From the NCBI GenBank assembly GCA_965224795.1, contig CBDDAE010000002.1:1095873-1159872 (forward strand): 64,000 bases of DNA, read 5' to 3'. Below are positions 1 through 8,586 of this stretch, one piece after another. This DNA comes from NVTR01 sp036480115. Its GTDB lineage: Bacteria; Pseudomonadota; Alphaproteobacteria; Rhodobacterales; Rhodobacteraceae. Positions within the stretch are counted from its first letter, which is position 1; every line of letters starts with the position of its first letter. The position numbers were made by a program, and so were the translations under genes. The notes beneath the pieces were generated by a model. The model was not told the DNA's origin. It made no database searches and worked only from the letters and a program-made list of their open reading frames with translations.

Positions 1-931
1 CGGACAATGCGCCGGGGGGGGTGACGAAACTTTCACCTGATACCGACACGGCGATTTCAAAGCTAATACCCGTTTCATTTGAAAGTTTTTCGGCTTCAAC
101 GCGAATCCATTTTTCAAGTTCAGCCGATGAGTGGGCGTCGTTGAAACGAATGTTTATCGCAGCTTTGCATCCCGCTGGAATAACATTGCTGGCCGGATTT
201 CCGGTATCAAAACCGGTGACGGATAGGTTCGAAGGGTCAAAATGTTGGGTTCCTTCATCCAACACGCGTGTCGAAAGGGTATTAACCAGCGCAGCCATCA
301 CCGGGATCGGATTGTTAAACCGCTCCGGGTAAGCTGAATGGCCCTGCACACCTTTCGCAGATATACGAATGTTCATTGAACCACGTCGGCCAATTTTCAG
401 CGCTTCGCCCATATGGTTTGGACAGGTTGGTTCCCCAACCAAGCATACCGACATTTTTTCGCCATGGTCTTCCATCCAGTCAAGCAATGCCACGGTTCCA
501 TCCACTGCGCGAGCCTCTTCATCGCCAGTGATGGTTAGAATTACTGCCCCATCCGGCGGCGTAGTTGAAACAAATTCAATCGCGGCGGCAACAAAGGCGG
601 CGACACCAGACTTCATGTCGCAGGCACCGCGCCCCCAAAGAAATCCATCACGTTGTTCTGCGCCAAATGGATCAGATGTCCAAGCTGAAACGTCGCCAAC
701 TGGCACTACATCTGTGTGGCCGTTAAATCCAAATGTATTTACCGCGCCCTGCTGTCCCCACCTGGCAAAAAGGTTTGAAACCTTGCCGCGATCCACGCGA
801 TGGCAGGTAAATCCCGCCTCTGACAACAAAGTCTGAAGCAACACAAGTGCGCCGCCCTCATCAGGAGTGACAGAATTGCACTGGACAAGTCGGGCGGTCA
901 GGGCAACTGGATCAATCAGGGGTTTCACCAT
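1..931 (-). CDS. dapE: Succinyl-diaminopimelate desuccinylase DapE (C-terminus beyond window)
   Basis: A zinc-dependent M20-family amidohydrolase that releases succinate from N-succinyl-LL-diaminopimelate in lysine and peptidoglycan precursor synthesis. Reading back from the ATG at 931, the protein starts MVKPLIDPVALTARLVQ. It carries the metal motif GHTDVVPVG, the second metal motif GACDMKSG, the catalytic-base motif TGDEEA and the MGEPT-like segment. An AAGGA ribosome site lies just upstream of the start. About 310 codons are present and the C-terminus runs off the window. The ArgE/M20 relatives are the main alternative, but dapD lies in the same orientation 3 kb away, which favours DapE. 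Confidence 0.9.
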   Translation of the reverse strand, partial: MVKPLIDPVALTARLVQCNSVTPDEGGALVLLQTLLSEAGFTCHRVDRGKVSNLFARWGQQGAVNTFGFNGHTDVVPVGDVSAWTSDPFGAEQRDGFLWGRGACDMKSGVAAFVAAAIEFVSTTPPDGAVILTITGDEEARAVDGTVALLDWMEDHGEKMSVCLVGEPTCPNHMGEALKIGRRGSMNIRISAKGVQGHSAYPERFNNPIPVMAALVNTLSTRVLDEGTQHFDPSNLSVTGFDTGNPASNVIPAGCKAAINIRFNDAHSSAELEKWIRVEAEKLSNETGISFEIAVSVSGESFVTPPGALS

Positions 932-1285
932 GGTATCCTTTGGTTTTGCATTAAATAGCTGCCCATTTTTTTGGCAGCAATGGCCTTTTGTGACCAAAAC
1001 GCACCAAATTATGTGCTCATAGGTCAGATTGACGGCAAATCATTAACAGATTCAATTTGATGGGCCATAGTGAACTCAATAATAATAATACCCGAGGCAG
1101 GGATAAACGTGAAAGAACCGACATTATTTTGCGGTAAATTCCCCATTTCGGGAACCTTTCCAGCTGAACTGGTTTCCTGCCCCAGAACAAATGGGAATTG
1201 AGATGCAGGCAGTTCACAGCCATGGCAACGCCACCACATTTTGGCAATCAATCCACTCAGTGCTTCATCTATTTGGTGCTTGCCT
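932..1285. other. Gene-poor gap between dapE and the Hint gene
   Basis: About 350 bp without a convincing gene. Two overlapping minus-strand ORFs of about 75 codons (1017-1251) match nothing I recognise and have no clear ribosome site. The stretch must hold the dapE promoter and the promoter of the divergent Hint gene. A short inverted repeat (GCTGCC/GGCAGC around 959-979) and an AAT-triplet run near 1078-1090 are the only structures seen. Confidence 0.5.
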
Positions 1286-2362
1286 ATGAATTGGCTTGCC
1301 CTAAATCGCCGATCTGTGTCGACTTCAAAAATTCTGATAACCCCTGATGTAGAGACTGTGCAACATACCTTGTTAACTCGGGGAACAATTGTATTTGATA
1401 TCGACTTTTTGCTGGCACAAAAAGCGCCTTGCCGACTGGTTCATTTTAGCTCTGACCACCTGTGGCAGCGCAGGTTTACTCTTTATTTAAACGCCGACTT
1501 TTCGCTGTCTGTCGAAATGCGCCAGGGCAGCAGCCGTTCCTATGTCAGAATATCTGATACCAACTTTCGCGAAGCCGCAAAAATTCGACTGTCTTATGTT
1601 TGGGATGCCCCGGCAAAATTTGGTTTGCTATCAATCGAAAACACCGAGAGCGGAGAAATACACCAAACCAATATCCCTTTGCCAGTTCCTCTGCCTTTGG
1701 CTGATGCGAAGGCGATCGTGCTTGGCGGCGAGAATGTCAGGTTTGATGATCGGATGGTATCAAGTGCCCTAGGTGATGGCGGCATGCCCGTTGGCCCTGT
1801 TGCTTCAATAGCCGCTGGTGCAACGATAGATACGCCAGAGGGTCCACGGCCTATTGAGCGTCTTAAGATGGGCGACATAGTTTTAACCAAAGACAATGGA
1901 CCGCAGCCAGTTCGTTGGGTGCTAAAGAATGACCTGCCCGCCATAGGTGATACTGCCCCGATGCGCCTGCGTGCTCCATTTTTTGGTCTGGTGAATGATG
2001 TTATAGTTGCCGGCCACCAACGGGTTTTGATATCCGGCATCGAAACAGAATATAATCTTGGTCAGGATGCGGCCTTGATCGACGCCCAAAGCTTGATTGG
2101 TCATCCTGCAGCCGCGCCGATTTCGGGTGCACTATTCACTACATATTATCAGGTGCTTTTGGACATACATGATTGCATCAATGTCTCAGGTGTTTGGGCA
2201 GATAGTTTATATGTTGGAAGGCTGGCAAGTACCCCAAAGATCTTGGCGGCGACTGGGTTGTCTGAGATACCTATGTCAATTTTACCAACCCATACAGCCC
2301 GTGCACATCCGTTGTTACGCGGCTATGAACGACAGGCTTTGCTTGACACCCTTACCGCTTAG
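1286..2362 (+). CDS. Hint (Hedgehog/intein) domain protein
   Basis: About 358 aa. The C-terminal half matches the bacterial Hint_2 pattern: ATIDTPEGPRPIERLKMGD followed by VLTKDNGPQPVRWV, then GHQRVLISG, and a final stretch with DIHDCINVSGVWADSLYVG. The N-terminal ~150 residues look like a beta-rich module (RFTLYLNADFSLSVEMRQGS). Such proteins are common in Rhodobacteraceae and often surface-associated, but their function is unknown. The residue that is normally the Cys nucleophile ahead of the xxGTxI motif is Ser (VASIAAGATI). No signal peptide is evident. The reading frame opens at a TTG at 1241; the ATG at 1286 is preferred, though neither has a good ribosome site. Confidence 0.75.
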   Translation: MNWLALNRRSVSTSKILITPDVETVQHTLLTRGTIVFDIDFLLAQKAPCRLVHFSSDHLWQRRFTLYLNADFSLSVEMRQGSSRSYVRISDTNFREAAKIRLSYVWDAPAKFGLLSIENTESGEIHQTNIPLPVPLPLADAKAIVLGGENVRFDDRMVSSALGDGGMPVGPVASIAAGATIDTPEGPRPIERLKMGDIVLTKDNGPQPVRWVLKNDLPAIGDTAPMRLRAPFFGLVNDVIVAGHQRVLISGIETEYNLGQDAALIDAQSLIGHPAAAPISGALFTTYYQVLLDIHDCINVSGVWADSLYVGRLASTPKILAATGLSEIPMSILPTHTARAHPLLRGYERQALLDTLTA

Positions 2363-2425
2363 ACCACCAATGGTAGTGCGGCCAAAGGTAAAGGTATCGG
2401 TCCGCGATTTTGAATGGGGATTTCA

Positions 2426-3481
2426 ATGCGTCTAGTTCGGTTTGTTTTTGTATTGTTGCTTTTAGTTTCCGGACCCACCCAAGCCCAGGATCTGAAAATC
2501 GTTACTGTAACCCGGCCACCATTTTCGATGGTTGAAAACAATGCCAATACAGGATTCAGCCTGGATTTGTGGGATGCTGTTGCGGCAGATCTAGGTCAAA
2601 ACTTTAGTATCGTTCGCGTTGATAGCTTCAGCGAAATGTTGGAAATAGTGCGCGACGGGCAAGCCGATGCAGCAATCGCCAATATTTCAATTACTGCAGA
2701 CCGGGAAGCGAATATGGATTTTTCGCAGCCAATTTTTGAAAGTGGTCTTCAGATAATGGTGCATAGTGGGGCAGGCACTGGTACTTCGATTTTTAGTATT
2801 TTGTTTTCACCCGGTTTGTTGCTGATGCTTGCCATTTCGATGGCATTGCTATTTGCCGCCGGAATGTTGATGTGGCGCCTTGAGCGGTCTTCACAAGAAT
2901 ATTTTGACAAACCCGCAAAAGATGCAGCTTTTCCCGCATTTTGGTGGGCATTGAATCTGGTGGTGAATGGGGGGTTTGAAGAGCGGCCACCAATTACATT
3001 TGCAGGGCGAATATTTGGCGTGTTCTTGGTGATTTCATCTTTGTTTTTGGTATCAATTTTTGTGGCAAAAGTTACGGCAACCCTAACCGTTGGCGCCATC
3101 CAGAATAACGTAAGTTCGGTAAATGAACTTTATGGCAAGCAGGTGGGAACGATCGAAGGGTCAACTGCAAGCAGCTTCATTGAAGCTCGCGATCTACGGT
3201 ATCGCTCCTATGTCGACCTAGAACAGGTGCTGGCGGCTTTTGAAAGCGGTGATCTGGATGCTGTGATATTTGATGCTCCCATCCTGGCCTTTTATGCCAA
3301 TTTGCCCAACAGTCGCGCAGATATGGTGGGGTCAATGTTTCGCCGCGAAAACTATGGAATTGCCTTTCCAACTGGCAGCCCATTGGTTGAGCCGGTTAAT
3401 CAAAGCCTGCTGCGAATCCGGGAAGATGGGACCTACGAGAAGATTTTCCGCAAATGGTTCGGTAGCGCACAAAACCTGTAG
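2426..3481 (+). CDS. Glutamate-receptor-like ion channel / periplasmic binding fusion
   Basis: About 351 aa with prokaryotic ionotropic glutamate-receptor architecture. A signal peptide (MRLVRFVFVLLLLVSGPTQA) precedes binding lobe S1 (LKIVTVTRPPFSMVENN to GLQIMVHSG). Next come TM1 (LLLMLAISMALLFAAGMLMW), a re-entrant segment (FPAFWWALNLVVNGGFEERPP) and TM2 (GVFLVISSLFLVSIF). Lobe S2 ends in the solute-binding signature EDGTYEKIFRKWFG. In potassium-selective GluR0 the pore loop holds TVGYGD; here it reads VVNGGFEE, so selectivity cannot be assumed. Start 2426 is chosen over the in-frame ATG at 2414 because GGGGA sits five bases upstream. It follows the Hint gene by 63 bp on the same strand. 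Confidence 0.8.
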   Translation: MRLVRFVFVLLLLVSGPTQAQDLKIVTVTRPPFSMVENNANTGFSLDLWDAVAADLGQNFSIVRVDSFSEMLEIVRDGQADAAIANISITADREANMDFSQPIFESGLQIMVHSGAGTGTSIFSILFSPGLLLMLAISMALLFAAGMLMWRLERSSQEYFDKPAKDAAFPAFWWALNLVVNGGFEERPPITFAGRIFGVFLVISSLFLVSIFVAKVTATLTVGAIQNNVSSVNELYGKQVGTIEGSTASSFIEARDLRYRSYVDLEQVLAAFESGDLDAVIFDAPILAFYANLPNSRADMVGSMFRRENYGIAFPTGSPLVEPVNQSLLRIREDGTYEKIFRKWFGSAQNL

Positions 3482-3501
3482 GCACTGTGCTGCCCGGGGA
3501 T

Positions 3502-3840
3502 TTACTTATCAAAAAACGGTGTCATTTGAACGACTATGACCGCGTTTTCATCCAATGCACGCGCCATCAACGCGCGCTCATCGCCGTTAATGTCGTGACC
3601 TTCGGCAAGGCGTTCTTCCAACGTGCCATAGCCTGAAACATCCAGTGGGGCCATGCTAGCCTGTTTCAAAATAGAGACGGTTTCACGCACGGCTTCGGCT
3701 TCGTCCACACCGCTGGCATAACACATCAAGGCAGCCCCGGTGGCATTGTCCGGCAGATCGTCACCATCTTTGCGACCTACCTCAACCAACAGGGTATAAA
3801 TGTGGTGAGGTTTCTTTTTCTTGATAGGTTTCTCTGCCAC
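3502..3840 (-). CDS. Conserved small protein of unknown function downstream of dapD
   Basis: About 112 aa, mostly soluble, with a lysine-rich N-terminus (EKPIKKKKPHHIYTLLVEVG) and an acidic body ending VIVVQMTPFFDK. It shows no known catalytic motif. The start is uncertain. A GTG at 3840, one base past the dapD stop and preceded by GGGA, is preferred; an ATG at 3861 would overlap dapD by 20 bp and lacks a ribosome site. The position implies translational coupling with dapD. From memory, similar small genes sit between dapD and dapE in related genomes, but that is not proved here. Confidence 0.65.
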   Translation of the reverse strand: MAEKPIKKKKPHHIYTLLVEVGRKDGDDLPDNATGAALMCYASGVDEAEAVRETVSILKQASMAPLDVSGYGTLEERLAEGHDINGDERALMARALDENAVIVVQMTPFFDK

Positions 3841-3841
3841 A

Positions 3842-4669
3842 TCAATCCCGCAGCAGCTCATTGATCGCCGTTTTGGATCGAGTGCGTTCATCCACCTGTT
3901 TGACGATCACGGCACAATACAGATGTACACCGTTCTTGGATGGCATCGACCCGGCAACTACAACCGAATAGGGCGGCACTTCTCCATACACAATATCCCC
4001 GGTTTCGCGGTTCAGAATTTTGGTGGATTGGCCGATGAAAACTCCCATACCCAGAACCGAACCTTCTCGCACAATACAACCTTCAACGACCTCTGATCGC
4101 GCGCCAATGAAACAGTTATCCTCAATAATTGTCGGTCCAGCCTGCATTGGTTCCAGTACACCGCCGATGCCAACACCACCGGACAAATGCACGTGCTTGC
4201 CGATCTGGGCGCAAGATCCGACCGTGGCCCAAGTGTCGACCATAGTTCCTTCGTCCACATAGGCACCGATATTCACAAATGACGGCATCAACACCACCCC
4301 TGGGGCAATGTAGGCCGATTTACGAACAACACAGTTAGGCACCGCGCGAAAACCGGCAGCAGCCCATTGATTTGGTCCCCAACCTTTGAATTTATTATCC
4401 ACCTTGTCCCACCAGCCAGCGCCCTGGGCACCGCCCTCATGGGGTTCCATATCTTTGATGCGAAACCCAAGCAGTACCGCCTTTTTGGCCCACTGGTTCA
4501 CATGCCACGACCCATCGCTTTGCTTTTCCGCCACCCGCAGGGTGCCTGAATCCAAGGCATTCAGCGTATCGTCTATCGCTTCGCGCATTTCACCCGTCGT
4601 AGCCGGGGAAATTGTGTCGCGCTGATCCCAGGCAGATTCGATCGCGGTTTCAAGCTGGGCGTTAGACAT
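3842..4669 (-). CDS. dapD: Tetrahydrodipicolinate N-succinyltransferase DapD
   Basis: Transfers succinyl from succinyl-CoA to tetrahydrodipicolinate, the step that commits to the succinylase branch of lysine/DAP synthesis. The product is 275 aa, the usual length. It has an N-terminal helical domain followed by left-handed beta-helix hexapeptide repeats (VVLMPSFVNIGAYVDEGTMVD, CFIGARSEVVEGCIVREGSV), which form the trimer. The typical GWWDKVDNKFKGW and VPPYSVVVAGSMPSKNG segments are present. The in-frame ATG at 4696 is rejected because GGAG lies eight bases before the ATG at 4669. Confidence 0.96.
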   Translation of the reverse strand: MSNAQLETAIESAWDQRDTISPATTGEMREAIDDTLNALDSGTLRVAEKQSDGSWHVNQWAKKAVLLGFRIKDMEPHEGGAQGAGWWDKVDNKFKGWGPNQWAAAGFRAVPNCVVRKSAYIAPGVVLMPSFVNIGAYVDEGTMVDTWATVGSCAQIGKHVHLSGGVGIGGVLEPMQAGPTIIEDNCFIGARSEVVEGCIVREGSVLGMGVFIGQSTKILNRETGDIVYGEVPPYSVVVAGSMPSKNGVHLYCAVIVKQVDERTRSKTAINELLRD

Positions 4670-4752
4670 CGGTGTCTCCAAATTGTCATGTGGCAATTGT
4701 TGATTGCAGGCTATAGTCGCAAGCTAAGCTACGTGCAATCAAGGAGCAGGCA

Positions 4753-5601
4753 ATGAATAACAAATCCCGGGCGCACCCGTTTCGCCATTCAAGTCAGGAC
4801 CGTGAAGCCAGCCACCACACGCCTGACACTCCGCAAACCCGAGCCCCTGCCTATCGGTTGGCATTTGATGATAGCGAATTTTTGTGCCGCGACGAACTGC
4901 GCCCGATTCGATTGCAGCTAGAGCTTTTAAAACCTGAAATGATGATGGCTGAATACGGCGTTGAATCCACCATCGTTTTGTTTGGTGGAGCCCGTATTCC
5001 GGAGCCGGCGAAAAAAGACAGTGCGAAAACCAAAACCTTAGGGGAGCTGTCGAAATATTATGGCGAAGCTCGTGAATTTGCCCGCCTGATGACGCTGCGT
5101 TCAGCCAAAACGGATTACAGTGAAAACGTCATTGTCACTGGCGGCGGCCCCGGTGTGATGGAAGCCGGCAATCGAGGGGCACTGGATGCCGGTGGCGTTT
5201 CAATCGGGCTGAACATTGTGCTGCCCCATGAACAGGCCCCCAATGAGTATGTGACCCCGGACCTGTGTTTTAATTTTCACTACTTTGCTATTCGCAAAAT
5301 GCATTTTCTAATGCGCGCCAAAGCGCTGGCTGCTTTTCCGGGCGGGTTCGGCACTTTGGATGAGCTGTTCGAATGTCTGACCCTGATCCAGACTGGCCGT
5401 ATGGAACAGATTCCGATTTTGCTGTTTGGTGAAGAATTCTGGCGCCGTATTATCAATTGGGACGCGCTGGCGGATGCCGGAACAATTTCAGCGGATGACC
5501 TAAAGCTGTTTCGGTTTGTGAATACCGCACAGGAAGCAATCGATCATATCGATAATTGGAATGGTATGGGTGAAAAGCGCAAGGAATTACCCGGGCGCTA
5601 A
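4753..5601 (+). CDS. LOG-family (TIGR00730) nucleotide phosphoribohydrolase
   Basis: A 282-aa protein with the LOG signature PGGFGTLDELFECLTLIQTGR and the upstream GGGPGVMEAGNRGA loop. The family was long misnamed lysine decarboxylase. Characterised members cleave nucleoside 5'-monophosphates, including cytokinin riboside monophosphates, to base and ribose 5-phosphate. About 60 N-terminal residues before the Rossmann core are family-variable. A strong AAGGAG precedes the ATG. The stop overlaps the convergent rlmN stop by four bases. The physiological substrate in this bacterium cannot be told from sequence. Confidence 0.88.
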   Translation: MNNKSRAHPFRHSSQDREASHHTPDTPQTRAPAYRLAFDDSEFLCRDELRPIRLQLELLKPEMMMAEYGVESTIVLFGGARIPEPAKKDSAKTKTLGELSKYYGEAREFARLMTLRSAKTDYSENVIVTGGGPGVMEAGNRGALDAGGVSIGLNIVLPHEQAPNEYVTPDLCFNFHYFAIRKMHFLMRAKALAAFPGGFGTLDELFECLTLIQTGRMEQIPILLFGEEFWRRIINWDALADAGTISADDLKLFRFVNTAQEAIDHIDNWNGMGEKRKELPGR

Positions 5602-6779
5602 GGCGTCTTGGTAGTTTCAACCGCGCGCCGGGTACTGGATCGGCGCAGCTTTTCTGTTGCTGATTTCAATTGACCACAGGCGGCCATGATATCTTCGCCA
5701 CGGGGTTTGCGAATAGGGGCAGAATACCCGGCATTATAGACTATATCGGAAAAGCTTTTTATTCGGTCCGGGTCTGATCGCTTGTAGGGCGCTCCGGGCC
5801 ATTCATTGAATGGGATCAGGTTAATTTTAGCTGGGATGCCTTTGATAAGCTTCACCAGACGGCGGGCATCTTCATCGCTGTCATTCACATCCTTTAACAT
5901 CACATATTCAAAGGTGATCCGTTCTGAATTTGAAAGCCTGGGATACTCTCGCAGGGTATCCAGCAATTTTTCGATGTTCCATTTCTTATTGATCGGTACC
6001 AAGGTGTCACGAACACTGTCGGTGGTGGCGTGAAATGATACGGCCAGCAAACAGCCAATTTCTTCGGCAGTTTTACCAATTTCCGGCACCACGCCTGACG
6101 TAGACAATGTGATCCGACGCCGCGACAGCGCGATACCTTCACCATCCATGGCAATTTTCATCGCGTCGCGCACGGCGTCAAAATTATAAAGCGGCTCACC
6201 CATACCCATTAAGACAATATTGGATAAAAGACGTGCCTGAGGCGCTGGTGCATGCCCTGGTTCTGGCCATTCCCCCAGATCATCACGTGCCAGCATGATC
6301 TGGCCAACAATCTCACCGGCCGTCAGATTGCGCACCAGTTTTTGCGTGCCAGTATGGCAAAAAGTGCAGTTTAAGGTGCAGCCAACCTGGGACGAAATGC
6401 AAAGCGTGCCCCGGGTTTCTTCCGGGATATACACCACTTCGACCTCATGACCGCCTTCTATGCGGACCAGGTATTTTCGGGTGCCATCTTTGGAAACCTG
6501 ACGCGAGACCACTTCAGGCACAGCAACAACAAAATGTTGTGCTAGCTCGGCACGAATGTCTTTAGACAGATTTGTCATCTGCGCAAAATCACGCACGCCT
6601 TTGTTATAAATCCATTGCCAAATTTGCCCGACACGCATTTTGATCTGCTTTTCGGGTATACCTGCAGATTCCAACAAAACTGCCAATTCCAGGCGGGACT
6701 TGCCGACAAGGTTAATAGGCCCGTCAGGGTTTTTGCGGGGAACGGTTTTAACGTCTGGGGTTATTGGGGCGCTGGACAT
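5598..6779 (-). CDS. rlmN: Dual-specificity RNA methyltransferase RlmN
   Basis: A radical-SAM enzyme that methylates C2 of adenosine 2503 in 23S rRNA, and A37 in some tRNAs. The 393-aa product has the CxxxCxxC iron-sulfur motif (CTLNCTFCHTGTQKL) and a GMGEPLYN SAM-binding segment. It also has the conserved RRITLSTSGVVPEI strand and the C-terminal catalytic-Cys region (GEDIMAACGQLK). Its length is normal for the family. The gene is convergent with the LOG gene and overlaps its stop by four bases. Confidence 0.96.
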   Translation of the reverse strand: MSSAPITPDVKTVPRKNPDGPINLVGKSRLELAVLLESAGIPEKQIKMRVGQIWQWIYNKGVRDFAQMTNLSKDIRAELAQHFVVAVPEVVSRQVSKDGTRKYLVRIEGGHEVEVVYIPEETRGTLCISSQVGCTLNCTFCHTGTQKLVRNLTAGEIVGQIMLARDDLGEWPEPGHAPAPQARLLSNIVLMGMGEPLYNFDAVRDAMKIAMDGEGIALSRRRITLSTSGVVPEIGKTAEEIGCLLAVSFHATTDSVRDTLVPINKKWNIEKLLDTLREYPRLSNSERITFEYVMLKDVNDSDEDARRLVKLIKGIPAKINLIPFNEWPGAPYKRSDPDRIKSFSDIVYNAGYSAPIRKPRGEDIMAACGQLKSATEKLRRSSTRRAVETTKTP

Positions 6780-6874
6780 GTCTTACTCGGCTGAACAGGA
6801 ATTCAGACTTCATACAGACAAGAATAGCAAAGCGAAACTAGGATTCTAGCCGGTTGCACCCATTGTTCTTGCCT

Positions 6875-7417
6875 TTAACTGCTGCAACGGTTTGTTGCCT
6901 CATCCAAAGCTGCCGTAAATCCCAATAGAGAAAACGTGTCTTTGGTCGTTGTTCCTTTGGCGGATTTAGCAGTCAGGATAGCTTCCGAACCACGTTTCAT
7001 AGCGGTGACAATTTTTGCATCATCCGCATCACTTGGTGCCCAGGCCATTTCCTTGTTTGTGCCAGAATCTGTGAACAACTGGAAAGTTTGCCCACTGATT
7101 TCCATTGCCACTTGCGATCCGGGTGCAAACGGATAACCGCCGGTAAACGAAATCTGGCCCTTGGCCCCTTGGCTAGGGATATAGGAAACGAATAGTAAAA
7201 TATCGCTGCGGCGCACCGCAACAACGCGACCGTCCTTGGTGTTGACCGTTTCTTTCGGACTTGAAACGCTCCAACAGGATGTTGGATCGCTTTCGACAAA
7301 CACGCTCCAGTCTGTTTTTGCTGCAACCCGGTTAGAGCTTTCGTCCTGTGCGAATGCTGGCGAACACGATATGGCTAGCGAAACGCCAGCTAATCCACGA
7401 ATTATTTGATATGTCAT
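6875..7417 (-). CDS. Invasion-associated locus B (IalB) family periplasmic protein
   Basis: A 180-aa secreted protein with a signal peptide (MTYQIIRGLAGVSLAISCSPAFA). The body matches the IalB fold: a WSVF..DPTSCWSVSSPKE opening, a central GQISFTGGYPFAPGSQVAMEI strand block, FQLFTDSG, and a GTTTKDTFSLLGFTAALDEA ending with a terminal Cys. IalB was named in Bartonella for erythrocyte invasion, but family members are widespread in free-living alphaproteobacteria with no known role. It is divergent from the asparaginase gene with 170 bp between them. Confidence 0.85.
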   Translation of the reverse strand: MTYQIIRGLAGVSLAISCSPAFAQDESSNRVAAKTDWSVFVESDPTSCWSVSSPKETVNTKDGRVVAVRRSDILLFVSYIPSQGAKGQISFTGGYPFAPGSQVAMEISGQTFQLFTDSGTNKEMAWAPSDADDAKIVTAMKRGSEAILTAKSAKGTTTKDTFSLLGFTAALDEATNRCSS

Positions 7418-7587
7418 TGTTTACAGCCTCCAGCTGTTTGCCTCTTTTAGGGTCACCTGGTTCACTTTTGGAACCATCTTACGGCGAACACCATTCCCAA
7501 CTCGATTGTCCTAGTTTAACGTAAACCGAACAGGTTTTAAAAGACCTCTAAGCGACTTTTCGCACAATCGTGAAAGAAGGAATCCAA

Positions 7588-8586
7588 ATGGCAAATGCAG
7601 TGGCAATGGCAGAGGTTTGGCGTGGTGGATTTTTGGAATGCCTTCATGTCGGTCACGCCGTGGTTTGTGACACTTCAGGCAACGTTGTTCAGGCATGGGG
7701 TGATCCGGATGCGATGATTTTACCTAGGTCGTCGTGCAAGATGATACAGGCCTTGCCATTGATCGAAACCGGGGCGGCGGATGCATTTTCTTTGACACAG
7801 GACCAAGTTGCACTTTCCTGTGCATCGCATCAGGCGGCCGCCATCCATACCGACCGTGTGCAAAGCTGGTTGTCAGATCTTGGATTGGGCGATGATGATT
7901 TTCGCTGCGGTCCACAAATGCCCAATGACCGGGATGCAAAACAGGGTCTAATAAAGGCTGATTCAACACCTTGCCGGTATCATAACAATTGCTCGGGCAA
8001 ACATTCTGGGTTTTTAACGGTAACAAAACACCTGAAATCCGGGCCGGAATATGTTGATCCAACGCACCCGTTGCAGCTGGCTATTCGCGAAGCATTTGAA
8101 GATGTAACCGGGCAAGACAGCCCTGGATATGGCATTGATGGTTGTTCCGCCCCGAATTTTGCGACGACGGTTCACGGGTTGGCGCGCGCAATGGCGTTCT
8201 TTGCCGGGGCACGCGATGACGGGCCGGTTCGAAACCGTGCTGCGGCACGGCTGGTGCAGGCCATGGCGGCTTATCCGGAATTGATTGCCGGTGAGGGGCG
8301 AGCCTGTACTGATCTAATGCGGGCAATGAACGGCAAGGTGGCGTTAAAAGGCGGCGCTGAAGGGTGCTATGTCGCAATTTTACCGGAACTTGGGTTGGGC
8401 GTTGCACTTAAAATCAAAGACGGGGCGTCGCGTGGCTCGGAATGTGCCATCGCGGCGATCCTAGTTAGTTTGGGTGTGTTGGAACCCAAACACCCGGTCG
8501 TGGGGCGCTGGATGACGGTAAAACAGCGAAATTTTGACGGATTAGAAACGGGATATCTTCAGCCAGCGGCGGGTTTTCCGGCTTAG
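7588..8586 (+). CDS. L-asparaginase, Rhizobium (AnsA / ReAV) type
   Basis: About 332 aa of the asparaginase II family related to Rhizobium etli AnsA, which hydrolyses asparagine to aspartate and ammonia and differs from the E. coli enzymes. The Ser-Lys catalytic motif appears in LPRSSCKMIQALPLIETG. The zinc-site cysteines and lysine appear in NNCSGKHSGF and DGCSAPNF. A GTG at 7570 opens the frame, but the ATG at 7588 is the better start because AAGGA lies just before it. The stop overlaps the convergent serB stop by four bases. Confidence 0.9.
   Translation: MANAVAMAEVWRGGFLECLHVGHAVVCDTSGNVVQAWGDPDAMILPRSSCKMIQALPLIETGAADAFSLTQDQVALSCASHQAAAIHTDRVQSWLSDLGLGDDDFRCGPQMPNDRDAKQGLIKADSTPCRYHNNCSGKHSGFLTVTKHLKSGPEYVDPTHPLQLAIREAFEDVTGQDSPGYGIDGCSAPNFATTVHGLARAMAFFAGARDDGPVRNRAAARLVQAMAAYPELIAGEGRACTDLMRAMNGKVALKGGAEGCYVAILPELGLGVALKIKDGASRGSECAIAAILVSLGVLEPKHPVVGRWMTVKQRNFDGLETGYLQPAAGFPA

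Noticed and set aside
1017..1251. Two overlapping 75-codon minus-strand ORFs upstream of the Hint gene
   Set aside because: They have no ribosome site or recognisable motif, and each shadows the other.
4702..4740. GATTGCA/TGCAATC inverted repeat between dapD and the LOG gene
   Set aside because: The arms are short and far apart in an AT-rich promoter; they could easily be chance.
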